From the NCBI RefSeq assembly GCF_025244665.1, contig NZ_CP104205.1, forward strand, positions 2,353,001 to 2,417,000: a stretch of 64,000 nucleotides of DNA, in the 5' to 3' direction. Made by a program: the position numbers and the translations under genes. The stretch comes from Maribacter litopenaei (GTDB lineage Bacteria > Bacteroidota > Bacteroidia > Flavobacteriales > Flavobacteriaceae). Of the stretch, positions 1 to 8,751 are shown piece after piece (within the stretch, counting starts at the first letter, position 1; the number at the start of each line of letters is the position of its first letter). The notes beneath the pieces were generated by a model. That model was not told the origin of the DNA and did no database searches. It saw nothing but the letters and a program-made list of their open reading frames with translations.

Positions 1-899
1 TCAGTTACTTGATGTAGATAGATGGGCTCATTGAATTTTTCAAGTATTTTCCATACTTCCTCCCTATTTTTGTCCTTAAAAAGTACTTTTAACGCAGCGC
101 TAACCTGAATTTTGCCAACCACTATATCCGCATCCCTGAATTTTTGAAAGGTTTCTTTAGGTTCTTCATATGCCAGAGAAAAATGGCAAACATCATAACA
201 TACCGTAATATATCGCTTTACCAACTTCTCCACTAGGGAAGCATCCATATTCAGTTCTTTACACAGTCTTTGCTGGGCTATTGGTATTAAATAGTCTGAA
301 TAGAAAAAAAGTACCTCTTCAGTATTTTCCAAAAATCCGTCCGGTTCGGGTTCTATATCCAAATGAAGGTATTTATTAGTCTTTTGTTCCAATTCAAAAA
401 GTTGCTTTGCAATCAAAACCATATGCTCAGCTCCCTTCCAAAAAGCAGCTTCTTTTTCTTCATTTGTACTATACCAATGCTTATAACTAATGGGAGAAGT
501 TGAAATACCACCGTTGATTCCATCAGGAATCAATTCAGCCAACTGATTAAATAATCTTTGCGTGTACATCAATCGTTCGTTGGTTGTCCAGTCCGGAGTA
601 TGCACATCATCCTTCACCCTCTCATTATGAAAATTTCCATAAGGAAAACCATTCATAGTAAAAATGTATACCTGTTGCTCCCGTAACCAGGCCTTAAACT
701 CGAGCATATGATTACCCTGAGCCAACTCCTCACTTGCCTTATTAGAAAGTCTAAGCCCTAAACCGAAAGGTGCACTTGGTGAAACGGATTTCTTAATCCC
801 TGGCACATGTTCCTTGATACTGTTAAAGGTACTTTCCCAGTCTTGACCTGGATGAATATTTGTGCAATACGTAAGATGGTATTTATTTTCTATAAACAT
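1..899 (-). CDS. eboE: EboE, metabolite traffic protein (TIM-barrel, partial at window edge)
   Basis: The frame opens at the ATG at 897-899 and stays open for about 299 codons to the left edge, so the C-terminus is missing; the family is usually near 400 residues. The N-terminal part contains the characteristic FTMNGFPYGNFH stretch about 70-80 residues in, then a NGGISTSPISYK segment and a HLDIEPEPDG segment, as in xylose-isomerase-like TIM barrels. EboE proteins are known as members of the ebo cluster, but their reaction is not established. The start lies 10 bases after the eboD stop, so it is the fifth gene of the eboA-B-C-D-E operon. Unlike several neighbours it carries no frame break; a CCAGA at about 172 is intact here. 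Family assignment is confident; the biochemical role is not. Confidence 0.85.
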   Translation of the reverse strand, partial: MFIENKYHLTYCTNIHPGQDWESTFNSIKEHVPGIKKSVSPSAPFGLGLRLSNKASEELAQGNHMLEFKAWLREQQVYIFTMNGFPYGNFHNERVKDDVHTPDWTTNERLMYTQRLFNQLAELIPDGINGGISTSPISYKHWYSTNEEKEAAFWKGAEHMVLIAKQLFELEQKTNKYLHLDIEPEPDGFLENTEEVLFFYSDYLIPIAQQRLCKELNMDASLVEKLVKRYITVCYDVCHFSLAYEEPKETFQKFRDADIVVGKIQVSAALKVLFKDKNREEVWKILEKFNEPIYLHQVT

Positions 900-909
900 A
901 TTTTTAGCC

Positions 910-2070
910 CTACTTTACAGCCATTTGAAGATTTAATTGTTCTATGGCCTGCTTCATTATTTCCATATCTATTTCGTGAACATCGTGCTTTTTTCCTAAT
1001 CCAGAAATAAGTGTAATGGTAAGTCGCCCACCTAAATGCTCCCTGAACTCTTCAATTCCTGCCAATAATTTATCGAGATCTTCTTTTGAGCTTAACGGTA
1101 GTGATAAATCGAATCCAATCTCCTTCATCACATCCAAAATATAATTCAATTCCTCTTTAGAAATGAGGCCTATTAACTGAGCATAGGTAACGTCCAGGGC
1201 AATCCCTTTGGCTACGGCCTCTCCATGCCTTAGCTCATAGTTGGTCATATACTCCAACTTATGTGCCGCCCAATGACCAAAATCCAATGGTCTTGAAGAA
1301 CCTGATTCAAATGGATCACCTCCCTGTGAAATATGATGCATATGCATTTCGGCACATTTATAAATAACATATTGCATAGGCTCTAACTTTCTATCTTTTA
1401 AAGCGATTGCATTGTTGGCAATGTAGCTAAAAAACTCTACGTCCTTTATCAAAGCAACCTTTATCGCCTCGGCAATACCCGCAATCCAATCCCTTTGCTC
1501 AAGAGTTGCCAAAAAATCGCTATCGTTGATTATAGCATATGGTGGGGCAAAAGTCCCAAGGAAATTTTTCTTTTTAAAAATATTGACGCTGTTTTTAACC
1601 CCAACCGCTGAATCGTTCTGTGATAGAACTGTAGTAGGAATTCTAATGAGTTTTACGCCTCTATGTGCAATAGCCGCAGCATAACCAACCATATCTATGA
1701 CTGCACCACCTCCAATGACAACCACAAACGAATGTCTACAGATAGCGTTGTCATTTATTCCCTTCAAAACAAGGTTTATATATTCCGAATGATTTTTGGA
1801 TTGTTCCCCCCCATCAATCAACAATGTTTTGGTATGATTCAAATTACTGGAATTCTGTTCACAGTATGTTGTAATCTTGTCCAAAAGTTGGGGATGGGTA
1901 TCCGCAACTCCCCTGTCAACAACGAAGAGAAGTTTTACAGGCTCATAGTCCTTATAATCCCTTATAATATTTAAAAACAAGTCATTCTCCTCTTGGAACA
2001 AATCCCTTGTAAAATGGAGTTGATATTCATAGGGTACGGAGAAAGACTGTTTAATAGGTTTTAAATCCAT
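910..2070 (-). CDS. eboD: EboD, sugar phosphate cyclase of the dehydroquinate synthase superfamily
   Basis: A 386-residue intact protein of the 3-dehydroquinate synthase-like fold. Visible are the NAD-binding GGG at about 120-122, PTT at 145-147, and candidate zinc ligands E201 (GIAEAIK), H266 (DFGHWAAH) and H282 (RHGEAVAKG). The loop that reads GGKT in true AroB is replaced by AVGVKNSVN (about 155-163), so I infer a cyclase acting on another sugar phosphate (valiolone- or 2-deoxy-scyllo-inosose-like product) rather than AroB. It starts 4 bases after the repaired stop of eboC, which supports co-transcription. A housekeeping aroB would be expected elsewhere in the genome. Family assignment is strong; substrate is unknown. 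Confidence 0.88.
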   Translation of the reverse strand: MDLKPIKQSFSVPYEYQLHFTRDLFQEENDLFLNIIRDYKDYEPVKLLFVVDRGVADTHPQLLDKITTYCEQNSSNLNHTKTLLIDGGEQSKNHSEYINLVLKGINDNAICRHSFVVVIGGGAVIDMVGYAAAIAHRGVKLIRIPTTVLSQNDSAVGVKNSVNIFKKKNFLGTFAPPYAIINDSDFLATLEQRDWIAGIAEAIKVALIKDVEFFSYIANNAIALKDRKLEPMQYVIYKCAEMHMHHISQGGDPFESGSSRPLDFGHWAAHKLEYMTNYELRHGEAVAKGIALDVTYAQLIGLISKEELNYILDVMKEIGFDLSLPLSSKEDLDKLLAGIEEFREHLGGRLTITLISGLGKKHDVHEIDMEIMKQAIEQLNLQMAVK

Positions 2071-2074
2071 ATAA

Positions 2075-2973
2075 CTAGGTAACAGCGAAAATTCTTGAAA
2101 GTAATAATGATAACGGCAAAAGTAATAAAACTAGAAGTGCTATATACCAAGTGGCAAAGCCTGCCACCCATGAAGCATCCATCACTATGAGAGAAAGTAC
2201 ACCTGCCATCACCGCTTTTTTAATGTTTTCCGGGAGTTACTTTGGTAGGCCGCCCACAAAGGTCTAAAAACCAAAAATCCCAATAGAAGTACAAAAGGCA
2301 AGGACTGTAATAGATTCATTGTTTTTAGACTGATTGAAAATGTAATAAAAAGAAGAACTAAGGCATACAAAATTCCGGCAATTACAATTTGCTTTCTGTT
2401 ATTACCATGTACTTCCCCCCTGCTAATCAAGGTTATCGCAAAAATATAAATCACAGGGATGATGGAGACCCACCATAAATCAATTTTTCCCAAAATTGAC
2501 ATTCCCAATAAAAGGTTCAGTCCCCTACAAATCCCCATAACCAATGATTCATAAAAAGAATAGTTCTTGGCCAACCCATCATAAACCATAATGGCGATAG
2601 TCAATGTAACAGCAATTTTTCCACTTAAAATATTCACCCAAAAAGCTAGGGACAGACCAAAAGCCAATAATAAAGTTCCCCATAATATTGCTTGTTGCTT
2701 GGGAACAAGGCCGCTGGGGATAGGTCTTTCGGGACGCTCAAGAGCATCTAACTTAGCATCAAACACATCATTGAACACAACACCTCCGGCATATAAAAAT
2801 ACCGAGGAGAAAACAAGGGATAGAACCCCCCCTCCGTTTTCCACATAAAACTGAAGCGTTCCTGTCTTTAAAGAAAAAAGTGCCAAGCTGATTCCTGCCA
2901 AAATATCCGCCGCGGCAGTGGGCAAGTTCGCAGGTCTTGCCAATCCGGCAAAACCCATGATTTTCTTCATCAT
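2075..2973 (-). CDS. eboC: EboC, UbiA-like membrane prenyltransferase (one frame break)
   Basis: A polytopic membrane protein of the UbiA family. The prenyl-diphosphate Mg site is visible as NDVFDAKLD at residues 68-76, followed by RPERPIPSG; a second acidic motif YDGLAKNY lies near residue 130. The uninterrupted frame ends at 2209 after 254 residues, but the next frame continues with KKAVMAGVLSLIVMDAS and a final hydrophobic helix to a TAG at 2075. Restoring CCAGA near 2220-2230 gives PENIKKAV, the usual EboC reading, so I take the break as a sequence error. The gene starts 1 base after eboB. UbiA enzymes attach or transfer polyprenyl groups at the inner membrane; the acceptor in ebo systems is not known. 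Confidence 0.85.
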
Positions 2974-2974
2974 T

Positions 2975-3883
2975 CTAAGAGATTTGGTCGGAATCTATCC
3001 GGGGTGTCTGTCCTCTTAAAACGCTATTATCATTGAAAAGTTGTGACTGATCAATTCCTTTCGGTTTTAACCAATGTTCTTCCTTCATTCTCCCATTTTT
3101 ACTAAAGGCATCCAAAGCGTTCTGATAACACGTTTTTACAACATCTTCCCGAGAAATACCTCGTTTTAGCATCAAAGAAGCTGTTTTAGGTACGGCCAAC
3201 GGATCACTAACCCCCCAATCCGCAGAACTATCAACGATTATGTTGTTGCTACCGAACTTGCGCACCACCTCAACCATTCTTTCATTACCCATCTTTGTTT
3301 TTGGGTAGATGGTAAAAGCGGCTATGAAACCCCTATCTAAAACCTCCTTTACGGTTTCTTCATTATTATGGTCAATAATCACATTGGCTGGATCCAATCC
3401 ATGCTCCAAGCATACTTCCATACTCTTGATTGTACCTGCCTTTTTATCACGATGTGGTGTATGCACCTGAACTGTCATGTCCAATTCCTTGGCCAAATCA
3501 AGTTGCATCCTAAAATATTTATCCTCAGCCGGGGTTTGGTCATCATATCCTATCTCTCCAATAGCTACAACATTTTCCTTGTGAAGATACAGGGGAAGAA
3601 GTTCTACTACCTGTTCCGCCAAAGCCTCATTGTTAGCTTCCTTAGAATTCAAACCTATAGTACAATAGTGCTTAATACCGAACTGACTTGCCCTAAAGGG
3701 TTCCCAACCCACCAAACTGCTAAAGTAATCTTGGAATGAGCCTACCTGGGTTCTTGGCTGACCTAACCAAAATGAAGGTTCTATTATGGCTACCACACCT
3801 GCCTGCTGCATAGCTTCATAATCATCCGTAGTTCCGGAAGACATGTGCACGTGCGGGTCAATTATCATCAATTTATCTTGCAT
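2975..3883 (-). CDS. eboB: EboB, TatD-family metal-dependent hydrolase
   Basis: A TIM-barrel amidohydrolase of the TatD family. The metal-binding IDPHVHM lies at residues 8-14, with later ligands suggested by GEIGYDD, QVHTPHRDK and IIDHNNEE, and a final DSSADWG. I start it at the ATG at 3883; the frame remains open up to a TTG at 3910, which would add nine lysine- and glutamate-rich residues and sits only 28 bases after eboA. Length near 300 residues fits the family. TatD proteins are usually DNases or related phosphodiesterases, but the ebo-cluster members form their own branch and their substrate is unknown. It is the second gene of the operon. Confidence 0.86.
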   Translation of the reverse strand: MQDKLMIIDPHVHMSSGTTDDYEAMQQAGVVAIIEPSFWLGQPRTQVGSFQDYFSSLVGWEPFRASQFGIKHYCTIGLNSKEANNEALAEQVVELLPLYLHKENVVAIGEIGYDDQTPAEDKYFRMQLDLAKELDMTVQVHTPHRDKKAGTIKSMEVCLEHGLDPANVIIDHNNEETVKEVLDRGFIAAFTIYPKTKMGNERMVEVVRKFGSNNIIVDSSADWGVSDPLAVPKTASLMLKRGISREDVVKTCYQNALDAFSKNGRMKEEHWLKPKGIDQSQLFNDNSVLRGQTPRIDSDQIS

Positions 3884-3938
3884 ATTTTTCAATTCTTTAA
3901 GTTTTTCCAAGTTAATGTTCCTTCTTCTATCTCTTGTT

Positions 3939-4735
3939 TTAAATCAGGTCTGCGATCCAAAATTTCCGAGCCTTTTCATTTTTGGAATAATAACAGCATA
4001 AAGCTCCCGCCTTATTTTCAATCTCATCCTTACTATTTAACAAATGCTCCATATCCTTAAGTAAGACCTGATTTAAAAATCCGGTCACCGGACGCCAAAA
4101 CATAGGGTCAATTTTACGGGAAGCCGCCCAACGTTCATGGGCATAATCCGATATAATCCTTGCCAAATCTCCATTAGAACGGTCCTCCACTGATTGTATC
4201 TTGGAAAGGTCACGCTCCATGAAAGCAGCTTTTAGATACATTTGGTTCCACTGTTGATCATTGAAATGTTTAGCGGGGTAGGGATTGTTTAAGGTGATGG
4301 CATCAAATATTATTGATATATTGGTTCGCAGAGCCTCAACTGCCGTGAATTTGAACATTTCCGAAATGGCAACAAGTCCAAAAATTTTAAAAAAGTCTCA
4401 AGTTCAGATATATCGGCCACTTGAATAATATTGGCCACTTTGGTGCCATAAAAATCCTTATCAATTTCCAACACCCTGATTAAAAGGTAAATTCTTGCAA
4501 CCTCTAATAAATTGGCATTTCTTGAGGTTAGAAAATCCATAGATCTAGAATCTGAACCTTCATGTAATAATTTGGTATTCTTATCAAATTTTGAAGCTAA
4601 AAGGCTATACGTCATGAATAAGTTCCTGACGGATTTATCGGCTTCCAGCTTCTCAATTTTTTCATTTAACCAACTCAGTGAACTTTGGTCCGCTTGTTTA
4701 CCAAGCGCTTCCTTAGTCCGTTCGCTTTTCTGCAT
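3939..4735 (-). CDS. eboA: EboA domain protein (one frame break)
   Basis: First gene of the ebo operon. The first frame carries the helical N-terminal half ending LKFLDLLPF, the second carries FTAVEALRTN followed by NPYPAKHFNDQQWNQMYLKA, the signature of EboA proteins. The frames meet near 4360, where TTTCGGAAATG would read TTTCTGGAAATG if a TCTGG were restored, joining the halves as LPFLEMFKFTAVEALRTN. Repaired length is about 265 residues. I prefer the ATG at 4735; the frame is open to a TTG at 4765, but a promoter-like TATTTTTG covers that codon. EboA has no known catalytic activity and no clear signal peptide. Family is confident, function unknown. Confidence 0.82.
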
Positions 4736-4762
4736 TTTAGGTGAATTCAAATTCTCTTTCCC

Positions 4763-4770
4763 CAAAAATA
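4763..4770 (-). promoter_or_regulatory. Candidate -7 element for the ebo operon
   Basis: TATTTTTG on the minus strand matches the Bacteroidota -7 consensus TAnnTTTG and lies about 28 bases before the ATG of eboA. A TTG lies 14 bases upstream, shorter than the usual spacing, so the call is tentative. Confidence 0.35.
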
Positions 4771-4829
4771 ATTATTAAAACCCACAAAGCCTTATTTTTA
4801 CATCGTAAACAAGGTTAATAAGCGTTAAA

Positions 4830-5414
4830 ATGATGTTAGGTCTAAAATTACCTACCGACCCAAGATGGGTAAATATTGTGGAAAAGAATATTGATGAAAT
4901 ATTAACCGATCATGCCTATTGCGAACAAAAAGCAGCAAGTACCGCCATCTCTTTAATTGTTTCTTTTCCTGAGTACACAGAACTTGTTGAGGAAATGGTA
5001 GCCCTATCAAGAGAGGAAATGGGTCATTTTAAAATGGTACATGATTTAATATTGGAACGAGGTCAAAAACTGGGAAGGGACAGAAAAGATGAATATGTAC
5101 TAGCATTGCTAAAATTTTTTCCGAAAGGCGGAAGCCGAACCACCCAATTGATACATCGGCTTTTATATGCTGCTCTCATAGAGGCTCGCAGTTGCGAACG
5201 TTTTAGACTTTTGTCCGAAGAACTTCCGGATAAGAAACTGGCCGATTTCTACCATAAGCTTATGATAAGCGAGGCCGGGCATTATACTATGTTCTTAAAA
5301 TTTGCCCGAAAATATGGCGATAGAAAAGAGGTAGACAAAAAGTGGCATGCCTTATTGGAATACGAAGCCGAAATCATGAAAAACCTAAGCAAAACCGAAA
5401 AGGTACATGGATAG
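4830..5414 (+). CDS. miaE: tRNA-(ms[2]io[6]A)-hydroxylase-like di-iron protein
   Basis: A 194-residue ferritin-like helical protein, intact. Iron ligands are visible in REEMGHF (E62, E63, H66), EARSCERF (E118, E123) and SEAGHY (E148, H151), the arrangement of MiaE. The family hydroxylates the isopentenyl side chain of ms2i6A37 in tRNA, using O2. It is transcribed divergently from the ebo operon and converges on ppk1, so it looks like a single-gene unit. The N-terminal MLGLKLPTDPRW is typical of the Bacteroidota members. Alternative: a related di-iron oxygenase; I consider MiaE most likely. Confidence 0.87.
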   Translation: MMLGLKLPTDPRWVNIVEKNIDEILTDHAYCEQKAASTAISLIVSFPEYTELVEEMVALSREEMGHFKMVHDLILERGQKLGRDRKDEYVLALLKFFPKGGSRTTQLIHRLLYAALIEARSCERFRLLSEELPDKKLADFYHKLMISEAGHYTMFLKFARKYGDRKEVDKKWHALLEYEAEIMKNLSKTEKVHG

Positions 5415-5428
5415 GCACCAACAGATTA

Positions 5429-7495
5429 CTACTCTTTCAATTTTTTTACATAATAATCATAAGTTTCAAATTGGGAGCGATGTTTGGGCGTTTTAGACTT
5501 TCTATAGGCATTGTCCTGTTTTTCGGAGAAAACCCTTGCCTTTAGGTTATCCCTCCAGCAAATTTCAAACGTATCCATTAGTTCCTGTTTGATGTCCTCA
5601 TCATAAATGGGACAACCAACCTCTACTCGATAATCTAAATTTCGGGTCATCCAATCCGCAGAGGAGATATATACTTTTGGATTACCGGCGTTGGCAAAGA
5701 CAAAAAGCCTGGTGTGCTCCAAAAATTTATCGACGATACTAATAGCCTCAATGTTCTCGCTCATTCCCTTTACACCTGGAACCAAACAGCAAATACCCCT
5801 AACAATCAACTGAATCTTTACTCCGGCCCTACTTGCCTCGTACAGTTTATCTACCATTTCATATGATGTAAAACTGTTCATCTTTATCTTGATGTACGCC
5901 TCCTTTCCCACAATGGCATTGGCAATTTCTTGATCGATTAGTTTGTGAAAAACCTTTTTGGTATAATGGGGAGATACAATAAGGTGTTTGTATTTATTTA
6001 TCTTATACGTAGTTTCAAAAAAATCGAATACCTTGTTCAATTCCTTAAGGATAGGCGAATGAGAGGTAAATAATGTGTAGTCCGTGTAGATGCGCGCCGT
6101 AGACTCATTAAAATTTCCTGTACTTATAAAACCATATCGCTTTAAGCCCTCGTCCTCTTCTCGTTCAATTAGGCAGATTTTACTATGTACCTTGAGTCCG
6201 GGTACGCCAAATATCAATTTAACTCCCTCGGCCTGCAATTGCTCGGCGTACTCGATATTGGCCTGCTCATCAAAACGGGCCTGAAGTTCTATTTGTACCG
6301 TGACCTGTTTTCCATTTTTAACCGCGTTAATGAGCGATGCTGCTACTTGCGAGTTATTGGCCAAACGATATACCGTTATCTTTATGGTTCTTACCTTTGG
6401 ATCCAATGCGGCTTCCCTTAAAAACTTAAGGATATAAGTGAACGTATGATATGGTGTGTATTGAAGGTAATCCTTTTGCGATATGCTTTCCAAAATACTT
6501 CCTTCGATACTTAAACCTTTTACCGGCAAAGGTTTTATTTTATCATACAGTAAGTCGTTCCTATCCAAACTTGGAAATCCCATGTAATCTCTTTTATTAT
6601 GGTACCTACCACCGGGGATAACACTATCTGTATCCTCAATTTGCATTTTTTCTTTAAGAAAGGCCAAAGTATCCTTAGCAATGCTTTTATCATAGACAAA
6701 GCGAACGGGGTCGCTTATTTTTCGATGCTCTACACTAGAGGATATTTTTTCGATAAAACTCTTACTCAAGTCATTGTCCATATCAAGTTCCGCATCCCTT
6801 GTTATTTTGATCATATGGGCGGAAATGGACTCATATTCGAACATGGTAAAAATACTACTCAGACAGTATCTAATGAGGTCGTCTAAAATGATGATGTAGT
6901 TTTTATCCCCTTCTTTTGGCAAAACGACAAACCTGTCAATGCCTTTTGGTATTTCGATGAGAGCAAATCGTTTTTCCTTCTTTCCATGATCCCCTTTTAT
7001 AATCATTTTAACGGCCAAATAGGCTGCTGTATCCTTCAAGGTTGGGAAACGCGTCAAATCATTAAGAATTATGGTCATGAGTTGTGGGCTCACATTTTGC
7101 AAGAAGTATTCCTTTACAAATTCCTTTTGGTCCTTGTTAAGGGCCGTTTCCCTAATGATAAAGATATTCTGACGTTCAAGCTCCTGCTCAATATTTTTAA
7201 GTATATGCAAACTCTTTGTCTGCTGACCGATTACGATTTCGGTAATTTCCTCCAAAAGGTCTTTGGCCTTTTCACCTCCTAAAACACTTTTCCCAGTCTT
7301 TCCGGCTTCAACGATTCTTTTTACAGTGGCGTAGCGGATCTTGAAAAACTCGTCCAAGTTGTTTGAAAATATACCCAAAAAACGCAACCTCTCAATTAAA
7401 GGAACATTTTTATCAGCACTTTCCTGGAGTACCCGTTCATTAAACCATAACCAACTAATCTCTCTGTTAACGTACTGATTGTTAAATTTCACCAT
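5429..7495 (-). CDS. ppk1: Polyphosphate kinase 1
   Basis: An intact 688-residue Ppk1, the usual length, which makes polyphosphate from ATP at the cytoplasmic membrane. The N-terminal NREISWLWFNERVLQ, the phospholipase D-like histidine motif LKVHSKICLIE (the autophosphorylated histidine, near residue 430), and the C-terminal SADWMTRNLDYRVE are all present. Its ATG overlaps the stop codon of sixA by one base (TAATG), so the two are translationally coupled. Polyphosphate and a histidine phosphatase in one unit suggests phosphate or energy control, but this is inference. Confidence 0.95.
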   Translation of the reverse strand: MVKFNNQYVNREISWLWFNERVLQESADKNVPLIERLRFLGIFSNNLDEFFKIRYATVKRIVEAGKTGKSVLGGEKAKDLLEEITEIVIGQQTKSLHILKNIEQELERQNIFIIRETALNKDQKEFVKEYFLQNVSPQLMTIILNDLTRFPTLKDTAAYLAVKMIIKGDHGKKEKRFALIEIPKGIDRFVVLPKEGDKNYIIILDDLIRYCLSSIFTMFEYESISAHMIKITRDAELDMDNDLSKSFIEKISSSVEHRKISDPVRFVYDKSIAKDTLAFLKEKMQIEDTDSVIPGGRYHNKRDYMGFPSLDRNDLLYDKIKPLPVKGLSIEGSILESISQKDYLQYTPYHTFTYILKFLREAALDPKVRTIKITVYRLANNSQVAASLINAVKNGKQVTVQIELQARFDEQANIEYAEQLQAEGVKLIFGVPGLKVHSKICLIEREEDEGLKRYGFISTGNFNESTARIYTDYTLFTSHSPILKELNKVFDFFETTYKINKYKHLIVSPHYTKKVFHKLIDQEIANAIVGKEAYIKIKMNSFTSYEMVDKLYEASRAGVKIQLIVRGICCLVPGVKGMSENIEAISIVDKFLEHTRLFVFANAGNPKVYISSADWMTRNLDYRVEVGCPIYDEDIKQELMDTFEICWRDNLKARVFSEKQDNAYRKSKTPKHRSQFETYDYYVKKLKE

Positions 7496-7980
7496 TATTT
7501 TAAGTGCTTTGGAAAAATCGTTTCTATTGTTTTACCTTGGGAAATGTTTGCCCAAGTGTCTTGTTTAAATTGTAAATGGACATAACCACTCGTTGGAACG
7601 TTTTCAATATAGGAATCTCCAAGGGAATTTACCAAATGCGTAAAGGCATGATTGTGGCCAAAAACCATAATCGTTCCACGGGTGTCATCTGTTTTCTTGA
7701 TGAAATCCAACACTTGATTCCCCGAAAAATCATATAGATCCGCCACAATTTGAAATTTGGCCAATGGATATTTTAAATTCCGCAAACAAATCATTGCCGT
7801 GTGCAATGCCCTATTCGCCGGACTTGAAAAAGCAAAGTCCGGCTTTATACTGTTTTTAAATAGTTTATTTCCAATCAAGTGTGCATCCGTAATCCCTCTT
7901 TGTGATAAAGGTCTATCTTGATCGCTAACATCCAGCTCCCAAGATGATTTTCCATGACGCATGAATAGTAAATTCTTCAT
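7495..7980 (-). CDS. sixA: SixA-like histidine phosphatase
   Basis: A 161-residue histidine phosphatase superfamily protein. RHG at residues 8-10 holds the catalytic histidine, R57 (SSPANRALHTA) and H109 (VFGHNH) complete the phosphate pocket. SixA enzymes dephosphorylate phosphohistidine on proteins such as signalling phosphorelays or PTSNtr components. It lies directly upstream of ppk1 with a one-base overlap and 10 bases downstream of pdxH, so all three are probably one transcript. It could act on the Ppk1 phosphohistidine or on an unlinked protein; the sequence cannot decide. Confidence 0.85.
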   Translation of the reverse strand: MKNLLFMRHGKSSWELDVSDQDRPLSQRGITDAHLIGNKLFKNSIKPDFAFSSPANRALHTAMICLRNLKYPLAKFQIVADLYDFSGNQVLDFIKKTDDTRGTIMVFGHNHAFTHLVNSLGDSYIENVPTSGYVHLQFKQDTWANISQGKTIETIFPKHLK

Positions 7981-7990
7981 TTTTTAATTC

Positions 7991-8638
7991 TTAAGGAGCC
8001 AGTCGTTCCATTTTCCAGTCCCAATTCTCTTGCAGAGTAAAGCGTATCCTATCGTGCAATCTATTGGGTCTTCCTTGCCAAAATTCCATAGATAAAGGTT
8101 TCACTAAATATCCACCCCAATATTCAGGTCTTGGTACTTCCTTATTTTTATAATCTTCCTCTAATTTTTTGAGTTCTCGTTCTAGTTGTTCCCTTGATTT
8201 TATAATACTACTTTGGTCAGAAACCAAAGCTCCTAACTGACTTCCCTTTGGACGGGATTCAAAATAGCCATCTGAGAGATTTTGCGAAACCTTTTCCGCC
8301 TTTCCTTTGATAATTATCTGTCGTTCCATAACAGGCCAAAAAAATGAGATACAAACGTTTGGGTTTGCGGAAATTGCCTTTCCCTTTTCGCTATTATAAT
8401 TGGTGTAAAAAATAAAACCTTCATGGTTAAAGCGCTTAAGCAGCACTACCCTACTTTTTGGAAAACCATCCAGGCCTATCGTGGAAACGGTCATGGCGTT
8501 AGGTTCGTCAACACTTTCCGACTCTTCAACCTCATGAAACCAAGTCTTAAAAAGTTGCATGGGATTATCAGAGATACTGCACTCTATTAAGGCGCTTTTC
8601 TCATATGATTTTCTATAATTTCCTAAGTCTTTCTGCAT
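7991..8638 (-). CDS. pdxH: Pyridoxamine 5'-phosphate oxidase
   Basis: An FMN-dependent oxidase of vitamin B6 salvage, turning PNP or PMP into PLP. I start it at the ATG at 8638 (MQKDLGNYRKSY), giving 215 residues as usual for PdxH; an in-frame ATG at 8668 would add ten hydrophobic residues not seen in the family. Visible are the FMN-binding SRVVLLKRF and YTNYNSEKG segments, SQLGALVSDQSS, and the C-terminal EFWQGRPNRLHDRIRF with the substrate-binding RLHD. First gene of the pdxH-sixA-ppk1 unit. Confidence 0.93.
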   Translation of the reverse strand: MQKDLGNYRKSYEKSALIECSISDNPMQLFKTWFHEVEESESVDEPNAMTVSTIGLDGFPKSRVVLLKRFNHEGFIFYTNYNSEKGKAISANPNVCISFFWPVMERQIIIKGKAEKVSQNLSDGYFESRPKGSQLGALVSDQSSIIKSREQLERELKKLEEDYKNKEVPRPEYWGGYLVKPLSMEFWQGRPNRLHDRIRFTLQENWDWKMERLAP

Positions 8639-8751
8639 TCCTTGAAGTCGAAAAAGTAAGATAACCAAAGTTCTTGAAAAGAATGCACTTTAAAAAACAA
8701 GTCAGGTGCTTTTGTTGGTTAATTTGATATTAAACCTGATAATAATCTTTC

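Noticed and set aside
910..2070. EboD as housekeeping aroB
   Set aside because: The AroB GGKT loop is replaced, and the gene sits inside the ebo operon.
4735..4765. TTG start for eboA at 4765
   Set aside because: The codon lies inside a promoter-like TATTTTTG, and a good ATG follows at 4735.
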